Positions 1 through 13,089 are shown, counted from the first letter of the stretch. The stretch is 64,000 nucleotides of DNA from Siphonodentalium dalli (GCA_032622095.1 CP136066.1:167966664-168030663), one strand, 5' to 3'. Numbers and translations: made by a program. Notes: generated by a model from the sequence alone, not told the origin.

Positions 1-115
1 AGGTAGGTGATATTGCTCTACACCAGATAGGTGATTTTGTTTTACACCAGATAGGTGATATTTGTTTTTACACGAGATAGGTGATTGTATTATATCAGAT
101 AGGTTAAATTATTAT
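1..115. repeat. Short tandem repeat, about 25-bp unit
   Basis: Four to five imperfect copies of a unit built around CCAGATAGGTGAT plus a T-rich stretch. The array is cut by the window edge, so its full length is unknown. Confidence 0.8.
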
Positions 116-921
116 ATGCTACGTGCCACCCAGACTCATTGGACATTACTAAAACATGTTTATCGCACATATAGCAATACACTAGAGCACACAGGAGCAC
201 CAATGGGAAATCAAAGAAAGTTAATGTTACGATTGATTCCAATTGATTCAGATTGGTCAGGATTGGTTAGGAACTTTATAACGTTCACAGTTTATCTTGT
301 ATGAATTCAGGAATCTTGTATGAGTTCAGAAAAGGCATTATTTCTATTGGACTGCTCAAGTGTAGCATGTGAGAGTAAAGCATATAATAAAAAACAAACC
401 TACACTTTTAGTAGAAACCTGTATTAACTCATTCATGACTACATGAGATTGTGATTATTACCATTTTCTATCTCTTTTGCCACATATGAGATAATTGTGT
501 AATCCACTCACAAGTCTAGGTATGTTTCATGTTTTTTTCTGTATACATCAGTGTAAACATCAGTGTGTAATGTCCATGTTTGACCAGATTTGGCATTAAA
601 TTTATTTCTTTAAAGTTATCCTTATTTGATGTTAATTACATAGAATACTGCATGGACGATTCAGCTGCATTAAGAATACTTTCCCTTGTCCTAAAGAGGC
701 ACAAACCAACATCCAATGGCCCTAGAGTGTTTAGTGTTGCTGCAGTTCCTTATTATTGATTTCTTATTGTTACAAACCAGTACAAACTAGTAAAAATCCA
801 ATAAAAGGTGTGAAGGAAGAAAACAAAATTGTCACGGAAAAAATTGCTTTTGGCTTATTTTGACACCCACCACCCCAGCATACGTGTCGGAAAATAGTCC
901 CCCCCCCCCACCCTGTCCAAT
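116..921. other. No gene seen
   Basis: AT-rich unique-looking sequence. I found no convincing exon, RNA gene or repeat boundary, apart from a C10-type homopolymer just before the next feature. Confidence 0.6.
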
Positions 922-1035
922 AAGGATGACTCCTTCTGCACTTGTAATATTTGCGTCTGCATAGTTTTTCTAAAAACCTCTCCAAATGAATGATAGTCTC
1001 TTCCAATGTATACTTTTTAAACTGCATGGGAATTT
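922..1035. mobile_element. Decayed copy of TTAA-B MITE family
   Basis: The run from CTTCTGCACTTG through CTCCAAATGAATGATAGT to AATGTATACTTTT matches the interior of the elements at 28639-28910 and 54949-55211. The TTAA ends are not recognisable here, so this is a fragment. Confidence 0.45.
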
Positions 1036-2087
1036 CAATTTAGTGTTAAATCACCTCATTGTCACTGGCCTGTAGCATATATTTGTGTCGGCAGTTTATT
1101 TTTAATGTACATTATATTTATGTCGTATTATTTCTCTTGTAAAGTGTCACTGGTGATGATTTAGTTATTATTTGTTTGGCCGCACGCATATGGGCGTTAT
1201 GAGTTTAAATTGTTATACATATCTTCGAAATCCACAGTCACATGCATGCGCCTTGCTACAAACAAATCACTAATATTATATATACTTTTTATTACAAGTT
1301 GAAACGAATAAACTATAGTTTTGCAATTGTTGCGTGGTTATTTTAAGCCTAACAGTAACAGATGTGATCATAGTATTTTCGAGGCCACACAAAGATACAT
1401 AATTAGTACAAAACGATTTTATTAACGCATGTCACAAGTGTTCTGCAATAGAGTCATATATAAAGTCATATAAAGTCAAAATTCGGAAAGCCTGACTTTC
1501 TAAACTTTCTTAAATCTAACTACTGTCCTTTCATTTCATTCCAAATATCACCCCACTCCACTTCTTATCTTATCTCTTGCTACCTGTTGTTGAGTGTGAT
1601 CATATATTAAATTCACCACTGAGATATCTAAAGTAACAAACCAGAAAAAAATCCCACCTGACTCGCCCCGAACGGCCTTATGTCGTTTTTTGAGCGATCT
1701 GGGAGAGGACTTACAAAAAAGGCCACAATAGGCTTGTTATCTCATCCCATTCCAATCTTCACATAATCATCAATTAGCATTTTGTTAAAATATTGATCTT
1801 GTTTGTATTGGGAATAAATATTGTTTACACCAGATGTGATCAGCGCCAGCTTACCTGACCCTCTCTTGTTGGAGTATTGCTATACATTGATCTGATGTCT
1901 CTGTCTGGTGCTTTGAATACCTAGTGCTGTTATATCTTTATCTGCTGCTTCGGTTTCCTTTTTTTTGCAAGCATAAGACTGCTGTCAAACCATAGATAGT
2001 CTCCCGGGTGACTGCATGGACGATTGAATTTTTCACTGAAATGTCAAGATGGACATATCATTGGGGGCACTGAAATGCCATGAAACA
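1036..2087. other. No gene seen
   Basis: AT-rich sequence without a supported exon, RNA gene or repeat. Confidence 0.55.
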
Positions 2088-2264
2088 AAATTCGGTATAT
2101 CCTTCATGTAAGAATACACGAACCCACGCACCCCCTCCATTCTCCATATGTGTTAGGGTTAGGGTCAGGGCTAGGGTTAGTGTTAGGGCTAGGGTTAGGG
2201 CTAGGGTAAGGGCTAGGGTTAGGGCTAGGGTTAGTGTATTCTTACATGAAGGACATACCCAAAA
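2088..2264. mobile_element. Fold-back enclosing a telomere-like tract
   Basis: The left arm 2088-2120 (TCCTTCATGTAAGAATACAC) is the inverse of the right arm 2234-2264 (GTGTATTCTTACATGAAGGA). Between them, 2152-2235 is a GGGTTAG/GGGCTAG array. The two arms and the tract form one unit of about 177 bp. Confidence 0.75.
2152..2235 (+). repeat. Interstitial telomere-like repeat (TTAGGG/CTAGGG)
   Basis: About fourteen hexamers, alternating GGGTTA and GGGCTA with a few variants (GGGTCA, GTGTTA). Pure TTAGGG is the ancestral metazoan telomere repeat. The regular CTAGGG alternation here indicates secondary amplification rather than a fresh telomere end. Confidence 0.85.
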
Positions 2265-2275
2265 TTATGTTTGAT

Positions 2276-3889
2276 TCGTTTGCATCTTGTAAACTCACCT
2301 AATAGCTCAAGACTCTTTTATCAAATCATAACCAATTATGGACATCATGGTGGACAAGAGGGGCATGGGGTGCTATAGTCCCCTGTCGGGAGGGTTATCC
2401 CCACCACCCACCCCCTCGTCGGGGAAATCTGGTCAACCCGGTAGCTACCTGGATCATATACCCCCATGTCGGGGTACGTATAGCTCCTATACGTCGGAGA
2501 TAGACATCCCTATATACGAAAGAATCCGTAGGCTGGTTCCTGGCGTATATGCTCATAATACGTACCCGGTAGTACCAGAACATAAATACAAATTAAGCAC
2601 ACATCCTGATGACGCTGGTCCGCTTTTTATATCTATTTTTAACAGAAATAATTTTACAATAATACATCTTTCCTATGTATAAATCATGGCGGATATCAGC
2701 AACGAATATTGTTCGTTATTTAGTTTAACATATTTTATTTAATCAGAATATTGTTCACAGTTCACGGTATGATGATGGAATGTTGGTTATAAAAGGATTT
2801 GGCAGTAAGTATAGTGCTTATCTTATGCCAGTTCCTTTGTACCCATATATAATGTTGGATGATAACCGTTCATAATAGCTCAATCAAATAACTATAGTTA
2901 TTTCTAACGAAAGTGTGGGATTGTTATTTAAAATATTTCACACCCTTTGTCTGTCGTATCCTGCTATTTTCACCGTTTATTCATCAAACTTTGGGGTGGG
3001 TCCCCAATTGCCCTTGGGGGAGAATAACCTTGTGTTGGTTGGGTGGGTGTCCAAGATCGTACAGGACCAAATCTGCGTTTCCGGGGTGATGGGTCCCAAA
3101 AATAACAACCCAAATATTTCAACCTTGTATCCTGGATATTATTCCTGACCCCCCCCCCCCCCATTCCGCCCCGCTGGCACAAGGAATGGCTGGAATGTTA
3201 AATCTTTCTCCTGTAGGTAGCGAAAGCCCTTGAGTAATTCAGCTCAAATTGGTCATATATATAACCGTCGTTTATAATTACTGTCCCATGGACCCTTTTA
3301 GATCAGCCATTTTGATATTCACTTGATACCACGTTAATCCTCAGATGCTATGTTTGTTCAGTGTTGCGAAGACGCTGACTCTTCATTTCCATGATGGGAT
3401 TACAGCGGAAGAACCACGAAGCTAGCAGATCTTCTGATTGTTTTAGCATTAGCTGTAATCCTCCCAAAATAGATCGCAATAATATTCATTGTTGAGTTCC
3501 TCACAAATTGGCAGCTAAGGCGGGTACACATTAATCAAGACGGGTATATGTAATCAGCTAACAGAGGCACTTACCAGTGAAAAACTCGGATGGAATGTAC
3601 CACTGCGTGCCGAGGGAAGATTATGCCTCACGTATGATCTATAATGATAGCCACACGGGAACTATAATTTACCGCTTTCATGTGCCCCTTTGAAGAACAA
3701 TGACATAATGATAGCAGTCGATAGTTGCACAATTGGCATTTGTAAAAATAAAATATATGCATAAATTTATTAAAGTAACACACCACTGTTTCGATATAGC
3801 TATGGACATTGCACGGGTATGCTTCCACAAGGTGACATTAGAATGCTCCCACAATACCTGAATTCATTTTGTATCCATGTATCCCCCTC
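2276..3889. other. No gene seen; homopolymer C tract
   Basis: Contains a 114-codon frame at 2338-2682 (+) with no recognisable family, and a C14 run near 3150. No splice-supported exon was found. Confidence 0.5.
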
Positions 3890-4490
3890 CCCTCCCTCCA
3901 CCATGCACCAATATTAATCAGTATACCGTTAGATAGCATCCCTCCCGGCTCAACAATAGTGTTGAATTACCGTTAGATAGCCTCCCTCCCGGCCCAACAA
4001 TAGTTTTCAATATACCGGTAGATAGCTCACCCACCCCCACCAATATTAATTAGTATACCGGTAGATAGCCCCCCCCCCCCACCAATAAATAACCAGTTTT
4101 CCGGTAGATAGCCCTCGACCCGCCTGCCACTAATAGTAATCAGTTAATCAGTATGCAGGTATATACCCCCACCCACCACCAATATTAATCAGTATACCGT
4201 TAGATAGCCTCCCTCCCGGCCCAACAATAGTGTTCAATATACCGGTAGATAGCTCCCCCACCCCCACCAATATTATGGTTTCATGAATGCATCACCTCAG
4301 AATTCCATTAAAACCCCCACCAATATTAATCAGTATACCGGTATATAGCTCCCCATACCCACCACTATTAACCAGTATGCCGGTAGATAGCCGCCCCTCC
4401 TCTGTCAATACCATTCAGTTAACCGGTAGTTAGCCCCCCTCCCTATACACAAATATTAATCAGTATATCGGTAGATAGCCCCTTACCTTT
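3890..4490. repeat. Degenerate minisatellite, about 57-65 bp unit
   Basis: About ten diverged copies of a unit reading CCAATATTAATCAGTATACC, then GGTAGATAGC, then a C-rich spacer of varying length. A 38-bp unrelated piece (4276-4313, TTTCATGAATGCATCACC...) interrupts it and recurs just outside at 4594-4634. Confidence 0.8.
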
Positions 4491-4804
4491 TGTATCCACA
4501 TGGTAGCATTAGCAACAAGAAAATCATAGTCAGAAATGATAACCCCCTCATCATGATATAATATTATTAGGCATATATCAAATATAACATATATTGGTTT
4601 CATGAATGCATCACCTCAGAATTCCATTAAAACAACTAATTCTTCAAATTATTACAACTGCGGCTTATCACTGAATGTTTCTCATTCACCAGACCAGAAA
4701 GCCTCTAAATATGTTTTTAATCACAATTACTCCATAGCTCCGATGACATCGCCAGATATGCCTGGCAGCTATACACCCTAGAGGGCGTAATAACATTCAA
4801 TCTT

Positions 4805-5133
4805 TTAAAGGTACATGTACTCGGCTTTCTGAAGCATCACATTATACTGGGTGTATAAACGTATTTTAGTCTCAAAATCATTCACAGTCGACGGTCTCGG
4901 ACCAAATTGCGGATGAAGATCGATAACTCTAAAATCGAGAGGCTTTGTGTTGATAATAAGGCCAAATTTCGTTGAACAAACATGTCGATAAATAACGCGT
5001 TTCGGGCAATTTTATACTATAATTGACAGTGGTTAGCATTGTTTTTGGGCAATTAATCGATTCTGATAACTGAAGAGGCATTGTTGTTGTTGAAATCTGA
5101 TTATATGGGGACCATCGGATTGAGTAACTTTAA
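4805..5133 (-). mobile_element. TTAA-C element, diverged copy
   Basis: TTAA at both ends (4805-4808, 5130-5133), with ends AGGTACATGTACTCGG and GGATTGAGTAACT. The interior matches the elements at 7502 and 8224 in inverse orientation (GGTTAGCATTGTTTTTGGGC, AATCGATTCTGATAACTGAAG). Confidence 0.75.
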
Positions 5134-5407
5134 TGGTTTCCTTTAGCTCATTACTCATTATGAATAAGAATTTATTAAAATCCAAAAGATCGAATAACTT
5201 AGGAAAGGAATTGGCTAATTAAGTAAAATAATTTCCGCGTAACCATTTTATCACAAAATTATATTCACTTTCAACCTGCTTCATTAGCACTTGGACTGGT
5301 AATGGAAGCTGTTTGTGCCCTCCTGTCTCTTTCTGTATGCTTTAATTGTCAACGCTGCAAATTAATGCAGAACATGGATATATACATATATATAATGGGA
5401 TAATTTA

Positions 5408-5512
5408 CATTATCATCATCATCATCAACATCATCCTCGTCGTCGTCGTCATCAACACCAGCATCATCATCATCATCATCATCACAATCCGTATCATCCC
5501 ACCGTCGCATTT

Positions 5513-5544
<32 letters not shown>

Positions 5545-5584
5545 CGTCGTCATCATCATCCGTATCATCCCATCGTCGACATTT

Positions 5585-5639
<55 letters not shown>

Positions 5640-5640
5640 G
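5408..5640. repeat. (ATC)n trinucleotide microsatellite
   Basis: Three blocks of CATCAT repeats with CGT and CCGTATCATCCC interruptions. It creates long low-complexity frames on both strands (serine on plus, aspartate on minus) that are not genes. Confidence 0.95.
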
Positions 5641-5668
5641 TATCATCCCTCATGTCATATGCACTGTA

Positions 5669-5728
5669 GGGGTTGGAAATTTCCAACAGTTGAAAAGTAC
5701 GGGTTGGAAATTTCCAACAGTTGAAAAT
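5669..5728. repeat. Two tandem GTTGGAAATTTCCAAC units
   Basis: A 32-bp unit containing the palindrome GTTGGAAATTTCCAAC occurs twice. The same palindrome, or a half of it, appears near 8745-8860, 36141, 45417-45450, 45607 and 53990-54020, marking a dispersed repeat. Confidence 0.7.
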
Positions 5729-7501
5729 CTAAGTCACAGCTTGAGACAACACCAGGAAAAATTCAAAGCCAAGTGGAATGCAAGTGGCATGTCCAGAACT
5801 TGGTTCCGGTTCAAGGGGCAGATCTAGACCAAAAAGTCTTTTCGGTCCAGAACAGCTTGGGATGTTGGTTGGGTTTATGCTGTTTTGGACCGAGTCCCGT
5901 CCCGTTACTCTTCTATAGCAGACTTTACGCCCAGAATCGTTGCGGGACTTATCTTGCTTCTTTGTCTTCGGATTAGATCAAATGGTCCCTTTGCGCTCAT
6001 AAATATAAATAAAGGGCAACCGTTCCCAAGCATGATGATATCAAACATGCGTATAATGTCAAAGCAACGAAATTTATAAGTAAAGAAAGCCTTGTTTTCC
6101 AGAGAATTTGGTCGTGCTATCTGAGAGTGCATGTAAACACTATAACTGATATTTTATATTTTATTTTATCCCAGGCTGTGATCGTATCATCACTTTACCT
6201 TTCTCTGCCACGGTAAATGATAGATCATTTTCCAGACAGATTAATCGCGGACATGATTTATCACACTCAGGGGTCCACGTTAATTGCCGGGCTCCATGCA
6301 CCTGTAAATGTAGTACGTCTTTTCGATGAAAGTATGTTATGGAAGTGTAACGGGACGGTCCAAAATAGCATCAACCGATATCCCAAGATGTTGTGGACCG
6401 AGGTGACTTGGTCTAGGTGGATCATACCAGGAATCTCTATACTCTGCATGTGTCTTTGGCTGTGGGCGTAGTAAAAGTAGAGATTCGTGAATGATCTAGT
6501 TCCATATATAGCAGTACAGGCGCCCATAGTTTTATTGTAGGTAGGCTTAGACTTGTTGCCCAAATACTCATGGTTGTAACACAGTTGTTGTAGGATATAG
6601 GATATACCACGTATAAACAAAATAGATTCAACTTAACCTTAAATACATATTAAATATATAAAATTCTGGCAAAAATGTGAAAAATACCGTAATTTGCCAA
6701 CCCCCCCCCCCCCCCCCCCCGAAATACCATTCAATTTGCCCGAAAATATCTCCAATTTGCCCGAAATTTGAGTTTTCAAAACGTTTGGGGGGCTGCAGCC
6801 CTCCCACCCTGCCCGTACGACTATGTCTAGTTCAAGAGGGTGTGGAATCAGAAAGTATGTTGGACAGCGGAGTACGTATACTCCACAGCGACCCTCTATA
6901 TATAGCTATACGTCCGTGCTTGAGTGATACTTTCTGTAATTACCACGCAGCCGCGGCTTCATCGTGGATCAGTTCTAACCTTGAGTCATGGTGGGTGTGT
7001 GATGCAACCATACTCTTAATTGTTTATTCGCGTAACGAGATGGAGTAGCAAACATCAAGATGAAACAGTATACATGTACATATTAATCGACAGCGTGGTA
7101 CTCGCATTTAGGTTACAAGGAACTAATTATTTCCCATAGACCGTATAGTGTTAACGTTCTGTCCCAATCCGTGCAGGCTTCCATTAATTGGTAAAATTTT
7201 CCCTTCAATTCTGGATGAACCTAAACCTGGGATATAATTTTAATTGGAGAAATATTCGGGCTACGGGAGCGATTCCAGTTTAAATTTCCCGCTTTCATAA
7301 CTACCGTCAACTCAGCAGCAAATTTTGAAAACAAAAACTCACCTACCACTATATCATTTCTCATCCCAAATTCCCAAAATAATAAATACAGTTCATATTC
7401 AATATCTATATACATGATCTGATCAGAAATGCATATTTTAAAATTGTATGCATTTAATTTTCGGAATATAATACACTAATCAGCCAGCTGCCAGGGATGT
7501 T
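5729..7501. other. No assigned gene; unidentified frames
   Basis: Frames at 5773-5976 (+) and 6217-6471 (+) have protein-like composition but no family I recognise and no splice context. A 25-bp string ending TAGCAGACTTTACGCCC (about 5910-5934) recurs inverted near 28067-28091. A C20 run lies near 6700. Confidence 0.4.
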
Positions 7502-7942
7502 TTAAAGGTACTCAATCCGATTCGATGGTCCCCATATCATCAGATTCCAACAACATTTTTTTTTAAATGCCGCTTCAGTTATCAGAATCGATTAATTGCC
7601 CAAAAATAATGCTAACCACAGTCAACTATAGTATAAAATTGCCCAAAAACCTGTTATTTATCAACATTTTGTTCAACGAAATTTTACCGGTTTGTCAAAT
7701 ATCTGACACAAAATAGGCACTTGATTTTAGAGTTATCCATCTTCATCCGCAATTTGGTCTTCTCGTCGACTTTTACTGGGCCACTAAATATTCCAGGTGG
7801 TGAAAAATAATAGATATTAAAAATCGATATCTGATCACTCTGAGCTCTGATCGGTGGGTTCCTCGATTCTAATCAGATATATTTTTTACCCCCGAAGCCA
7901 AATAGTAATTGAGGGGAGCTTAATCGGATTGAGTACCTTTAA
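7502..7942 (+). mobile_element. TTAA-C element (piggyBac-like ends)
   Basis: A 441-bp element with TTAA duplicated at both ends and terminal inverted repeats AGGTACTCAATCCGATT / AATCGGATTGAGTACCT. It is non-coding. TTAA targets are the hallmark of piggyBac, although the ends start AGG rather than the usual CCC/CCT. Confidence 0.85.
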
Positions 7943-8223
7943 CCCGAAGAATAGAGGCCCTCGAACGATAATGCAACATAACTAGTTCATTGTAACCTTT
8001 ATTTTGATGTATGTATTGGTTATTCTCCATTCATCGGCTCCGACACACTAATCATTCGAGTATCTGTGTAGTTTTTAGCAAGACAGCGTGTTATCTGCTT
8101 ATCAGAACACCCAGGTAAACGTTAGTGATAATACACACACACATGAGAAGTATGTTGCATCGAATACACAGTACAGCCAATAACCATGCTGTACCGTAAG
8201 ACTGCGGAGACGATGGCTAAATA

Positions 8224-8670
8224 TTAAAGGTACTCAATCCGATTCGTCAGTCTCCACATCATCAGATTCCAACATTTTTGAAATGCCGCTTCAGTTATCA
8301 GAATCGATTAATTGCCCAAAAATAGTGCTAACCACAGTCAACTAACTGTAGTATAAAATTGCCCAAAACTGTTATTTATCAACATTTTGTTCAAGGAAAT
8401 ATGACTGGATTGTCAAATATCTAACACCCAAAGCACTTGACTTTAGAGTTATCCATCTTCATCCACAATTTGGTCCGAGACCGTCGGCTTGACGAATATT
8501 TGCCAGGCCGCAAAAAATTACATATCTCGGGATATAACAAATTTCAAAAACCGATATCTGATAACTTTGAGCTTTGATGGGTGGGTTCATCGACTCGAAT
8601 AAATATTGTTTACCCCCGAAGTGAAACAAATAGTAATTTGGGAGCGTTAATTCGAATTATGCATCTTTAA
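8224..8670 (+). mobile_element. TTAA-C element, second copy
   Basis: A 447-bp copy in the same orientation as the element at 7502. The 5' end AGGTACTCAATCCGATTCG is intact and the 3' end is diverged (AATTATGCATCT then TTAA). The two share most of their length. Confidence 0.85.
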
Positions 8671-9138
8671 GCCATGATATACAGGGACGTGGCGACAGGG
8701 GGCTTTGATAACATTTTTAACAGTTGTAAATTTCATACCTGAACATTAGTTGGAAATTTCACACCAACTGAAACTGTTCCCTTAGTTTGATTTTCCAACA
8801 ATTTATTAGTGGGGAACTTGTTGTTTTTAGGGGTTGTCAGTTTGGAAATTTCCAACAATTGAGGCCAGTCTATGTTAGGATTTTGCAATTTTTCATGTTC
8901 AGATTTAAAATTTATATATACGCACACGAGAGCAGTATGTTGAACACAATAGACAGTACATACTGTACAACAAGAGCCATGGTATACCATATACGACGGC
9001 TGGCTCGATGGAGCCATGATATACCATACGACGGCGGGCACGATGGCTACAAATGTATACCCCTCTCCATAATTTATGCCGTGCGCATCGGTGCTCGTTA
9101 TAATATATAATAGATATCGGAACAGTATATAGTATCAT

Positions 9139-9840
9139 ACATATGGGGAACTTGTGATACTGTGACAAATCCTAGTAGGTGTATGGGGAACTTGTGATAC
9201 TGTGACAAATCATAGTAGATGTATGTGGAACTTGTGATACTATGACAAATCCTAGTAGGCCGGTGTATGGGAAACTTGTGATACTGTGACAAATACTATA
9301 GTTGGCCGGTGTATGGGAAACTTGATATATATACTGCGACATATCCCAGTAGGCCGGTGTATGGGAAACTTTACATATATACTGTGACAAATACTAGTTG
9401 GCCGGTGTATGGGAAACTTGATATATATACTGCGACATATCCTAGTAGGCCGGTGTATGGGAAACTTTACATATATACTGTGACAAATACTAGTAGGCCT
9501 GTGTATGGGAAACTTGATATATATACTGCGACATATCCTAGTAGGCCGGTGTATGGGAAACTTTACATATATACTGTGACAAATACTGGTTGGCCGGTTT
9601 ATGGGAAACTTGATATATATACTGCGACATATCCTAGTAGGCCGGTGTATGGGAAACTTTACATATATACTGTGACAAATACTAGTAGGCCTGTGTATGG
9701 GAAACTTGATATATATACTGTGACAAATACTAGTTGGCCGGTGTATGGGAAACTTGATATATATACTGTGACAAATACTAGTTGGCCGGTGTATGGGAAA
9801 CTTGATATATATACTGTGATAAATCAATGTATCCATTTCC
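9139..9840. repeat. 48-bp minisatellite with dimeric higher order
   Basis: About 14 copies of GTGTATGGGAAACTTxxxATATATACTGxGACAxATxC. The first four units are short (about 42 bp, CTTGTGATACTGTGAC). Later units are exactly 48 bp and alternate between two types, A (GATATATATACTGCGACATA) and B (TTACATATATACTGTGACAA), giving a 96-bp AB dimer; the last three units are type-A hybrids. Because 48 is divisible by 3, frames stay open on both strands (178 and 196 codons), but this is repeat geometry, not coding. Confidence 0.93.
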
Positions 9841-11667
9841 ACTGATATAGCCCGTGCGTTTTGCTTCGCCAGTTCTGTGTGAGAAAATTCTTATGGCAAA
9901 TATGTTTTGAGCCGTTTTGCTTTTCACTAATCTCCTTGGTTGACTTTTTAAAAGGCCTTTTGGTCAAACTTCCAGTATATTATACTCTGACGTTGTCTTC
10001 GTCGTCGTATTGTGTCCACCCTGGTCAAGTGGTCCTGCTAATAGTTTATGATGCTGGTGGTCATGATGAAGGATACATATACCATTGTTGTATATATGTA
10101 GAGTGAAATGTCTTGCTTTTAGACTAAAAGTCGAATATTGTCGTACATTCGGTCAAATTTGGACTGAAATGGCCATCATGCAGTTGGAAAATGTTCAGCC
10201 ATAAGTGATGTTGGAAAGCTAGAGGTACAAGATTGAAAATTACACACCAAGAGGGGAGGGGTACAAGAGGGGAACAGTGCAAATGAAATTTCTCTCATAG
10301 TTCGGCCTCGTTCAATGAGGGAGCAATTGGAAATTCTAAGTTGGACACTCCCACCCAAATGGAGACCCTCTTGCAACGCCGCTGTGCAGACTTTACGCTC
10401 GTGATCTACAGTAATTCTATGAAGGCCCATTATTCTAACAGGGCACAAGGAACAATGAGGTTTATATCAACAAGATAACACCCGTCAGCAATGCTCAAGC
10501 GTATCTTCCTAAACATTTACCATACCCACACGTCAGAACAGTAGTACAAACACCACGGCCTGTTCTCAGAACAAATCCCAAATATTCGCTAAATCTTGGC
10601 ACCGGCACCCCGCGTCTCTTGCAATACACATTACAAGAGAATTGTGATATTCCTCCGATGTAAGCTAAATATTATTCCATCTGGCATTTAACGGACAACT
10701 CTCGCATATAAAAGCTAAATTACTGGCACATGTACGGGACATGTTTGTAATTACTTTCCCACACCATTCATATATATGCATGACCACTAATACATGGATG
10801 ATCAGGGTCGCGCGCAAAGCGAACGAAGGGTGAGCTGGGTATGCAACATATGATCGTGCAAATATAGAGAGCAGTTGGCTTGTGTTGAACCTGTATTGCT
10901 CAAATAAACTGAGAGTAAAATGGGTCATTCTGACTAACTTATGGTTAGTCACAAGCATTTGGAGTCACGTTGACTAACCCACATCTTTCAGTGAGTCACT
11001 ATGACTAACTCTGGTCTTAAGTCTAAGTCACACGAAGAATAACTCGAATTGCAACACTGCTTAAATGGTGTTTATATATGTATTGCTAAATGTTCAATTA
11101 CCGTTGCATCGGAATTCTGTTAGATCTATAATTGAACGGATGTTAGACGTGAGCTACCAGATGGCCACCCTCCCCATTTTTGCCGACTATGTTTTCCCGA
11201 TAGACGGATGGATTTCACACGTTTCTGCTTGTTTGCCACTCGGGCGTGGGTTTTTTTTTCATTTTATAGCGATTTGCAACAAACTACTGTGATTTTTTTG
11301 CCATAAATTCCTTATTGGGGGTAGAAGAGATATTTCTCTCAAAATCAATACTAAAACTATATGTATCTTTTCAAACTCAGTTTCATTCGAACTGTATATA
11401 ATAAGTGTCTGAGTAGATCGCATTACATGGGCACCTGACTCGATATTTTTCTTAAAGTGACACCGGTGACATGATTTTTTATTTATTTTGAAGATATATC
11501 TGAAAAAGTACAGTGTGTGAGCTTACGCATGCATAACGTAATTAAACTATGAACAATACCGATGTTTCCATGATTTTCACAAGAACATAGGCCAGGGCAG
11601 TTTTCTATAACATTCCACGATCACATGGGTGTATCTAGGTAGTCACTGTTCACATGTTTCGAGGCCA
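9841..11667. other. No gene seen; short TGACTAAC repeats at 10920-11020
   Basis: Mostly unique AT-rich sequence. At 10920-11020 the words GAGTCAC and TGACTAAC recur four times with irregular spacing. The frames here show no family resemblance. Confidence 0.5.
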
Positions 11668-12857
11668 TTGAATCCAAGATGGCCGCCAAAATTGAATATC
11701 TGACCTGGTAAATTTTAATTCGCAATCACTCAGGGAGTTTATGAGTTATTAAGTCGTTGAGTACTTCTTATTTATTGGTAAAACTAAATTTCATATATTC
11801 AACGTGGTCGCCGGAAGTTGAAAATATGACGCTTTTTCACTAATATCTTGTAGATCAGTTTCTTCTGTTTGGAACTGGTTGATGGTTGCGACCTTAATTT
11901 TTGTATTTTTATATTAACTGATCATTGGGGTAATTGAAAAAAGTAATTATTGTGGTCCTAGCCCCTTCCGAGTCCATGCACAGAATTTTGATTTTACAGT
12001 ATGCAGTATCAAATTTCACAAGCAAAAAAAAATCACAATTGGGTTTCTAGTCATATTTCAACAAGGAATGAACAGAACCGTGGCATGTAAATGAGGCATA
12101 GAATTACCCATGAATATTCCAACTCATAGAAAAAGTTGTTACTTTGGCTCAAAATAGCGGACAAAATATGGAAAATGATAGATATTGCCCAGTGTTCCTT
12201 GCAATCGCTTACAAGTTGTGGTTGATGAATAAAATTGGCTATTATGCCTTCTATACATTGAATACTAACATGTATGATGCACTTTGGTTCATTGTTACTA
12301 TTGTAACAATTATTTGATTTTACTCTCACAAACTTGACATAAATTTCGACAAAAAAAAATCTCTTCTGAGGTTTGAACCATTTTTTCGAGTACGAAAGGT
12401 GTTTATTGATTTGATCTATCTTAAATGTGTCACACTAAGGTGTTTAATTGCCAAATTACTGAAGATGGCTTCCAAAATGTCAACTAAATTGGGTAAAACG
12501 TCGATTTTCACATATATCCGGAACATAATGATCTGCTGTTCCGAAAAGGTAGCAAATTGTGACTCACTTGGTTATTAGACATGTTAGTTAATCGACTGAC
12601 AACTAAATATTATATTCTGGTTGTCACAGTACATTATGAAGCATGTACATTTAATTTTAAAGTAAGCAGTGTGGAATTGTGCCGAAAACGTCTTATATAT
12701 AGTCACTACAGGTGTACATATACACATCAATGGCCATACATTCCTTCCAGATGTACCAATACTTCCCACACACGGCCAATCATTCCTTCCTGACTTGTAT
12801 ACACACCCCACACATAACAACTCAGCCACTCGCTTTATCCCTTTACCCAACAGAACG

Positions 12858-13089
12858 GCCCTGTGCCAATGCATTCTCTTATATATGCGAGTCGACCATA
12901 GGTCGCCTCGCATATATAAGAGAATGCATTGGCTTAACACATTAAAAATTATAAAATTGTTAAAGAATGTAAGAAAAAATGGTAAAAAGTGTTAAAAAAA
13001 GATTTTTTTTAGGCCAATGCATTCTCTTATATATGCGAGGCGACCTATGGTCGACTCGCATATATAAGAGAATGCATTGGCACAGGGCA
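12858..13089. mobile_element. Double-hairpin fold-back
   Basis: Two perfect or near-perfect hairpins of about 70 bp (GCCAATGCATTCTCTTATAT and its inverse around TCGACCATAGGTCG) flank an 88-bp AT-rich centre. The two hairpins are also inverse copies of each other. The outermost bases are GCCCTGTGCC / GGCACAGGGC. The same TATATAAGAGAATGCATTGG word occurs inside the TTAA-A MITEs at 26249, 27376 and 52967. Confidence 0.85.

Noticed and set aside
2152-2235. Chromosome end or telomere fusion point
   Set aside because: Short, mixed GGGTTA/GGGCTA repeats bounded by inverted arms, with ordinary sequence on both sides.
2338-2682. 114-codon plus-strand frame
   Set aside because: Proline/serine-rich start, no recognisable domain, no splice or promoter support.
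5346-5686. Serine-rich (+) and aspartate-rich (-) frames
   Set aside because: Pure consequence of an ATC microsatellite.
9252-9845. 178- and 196-codon overlapping frames on both strands
   Set aside because: Produced by a 48-bp tandem repeat (16 codons) without internal stops; no start context, splice sites or family match.
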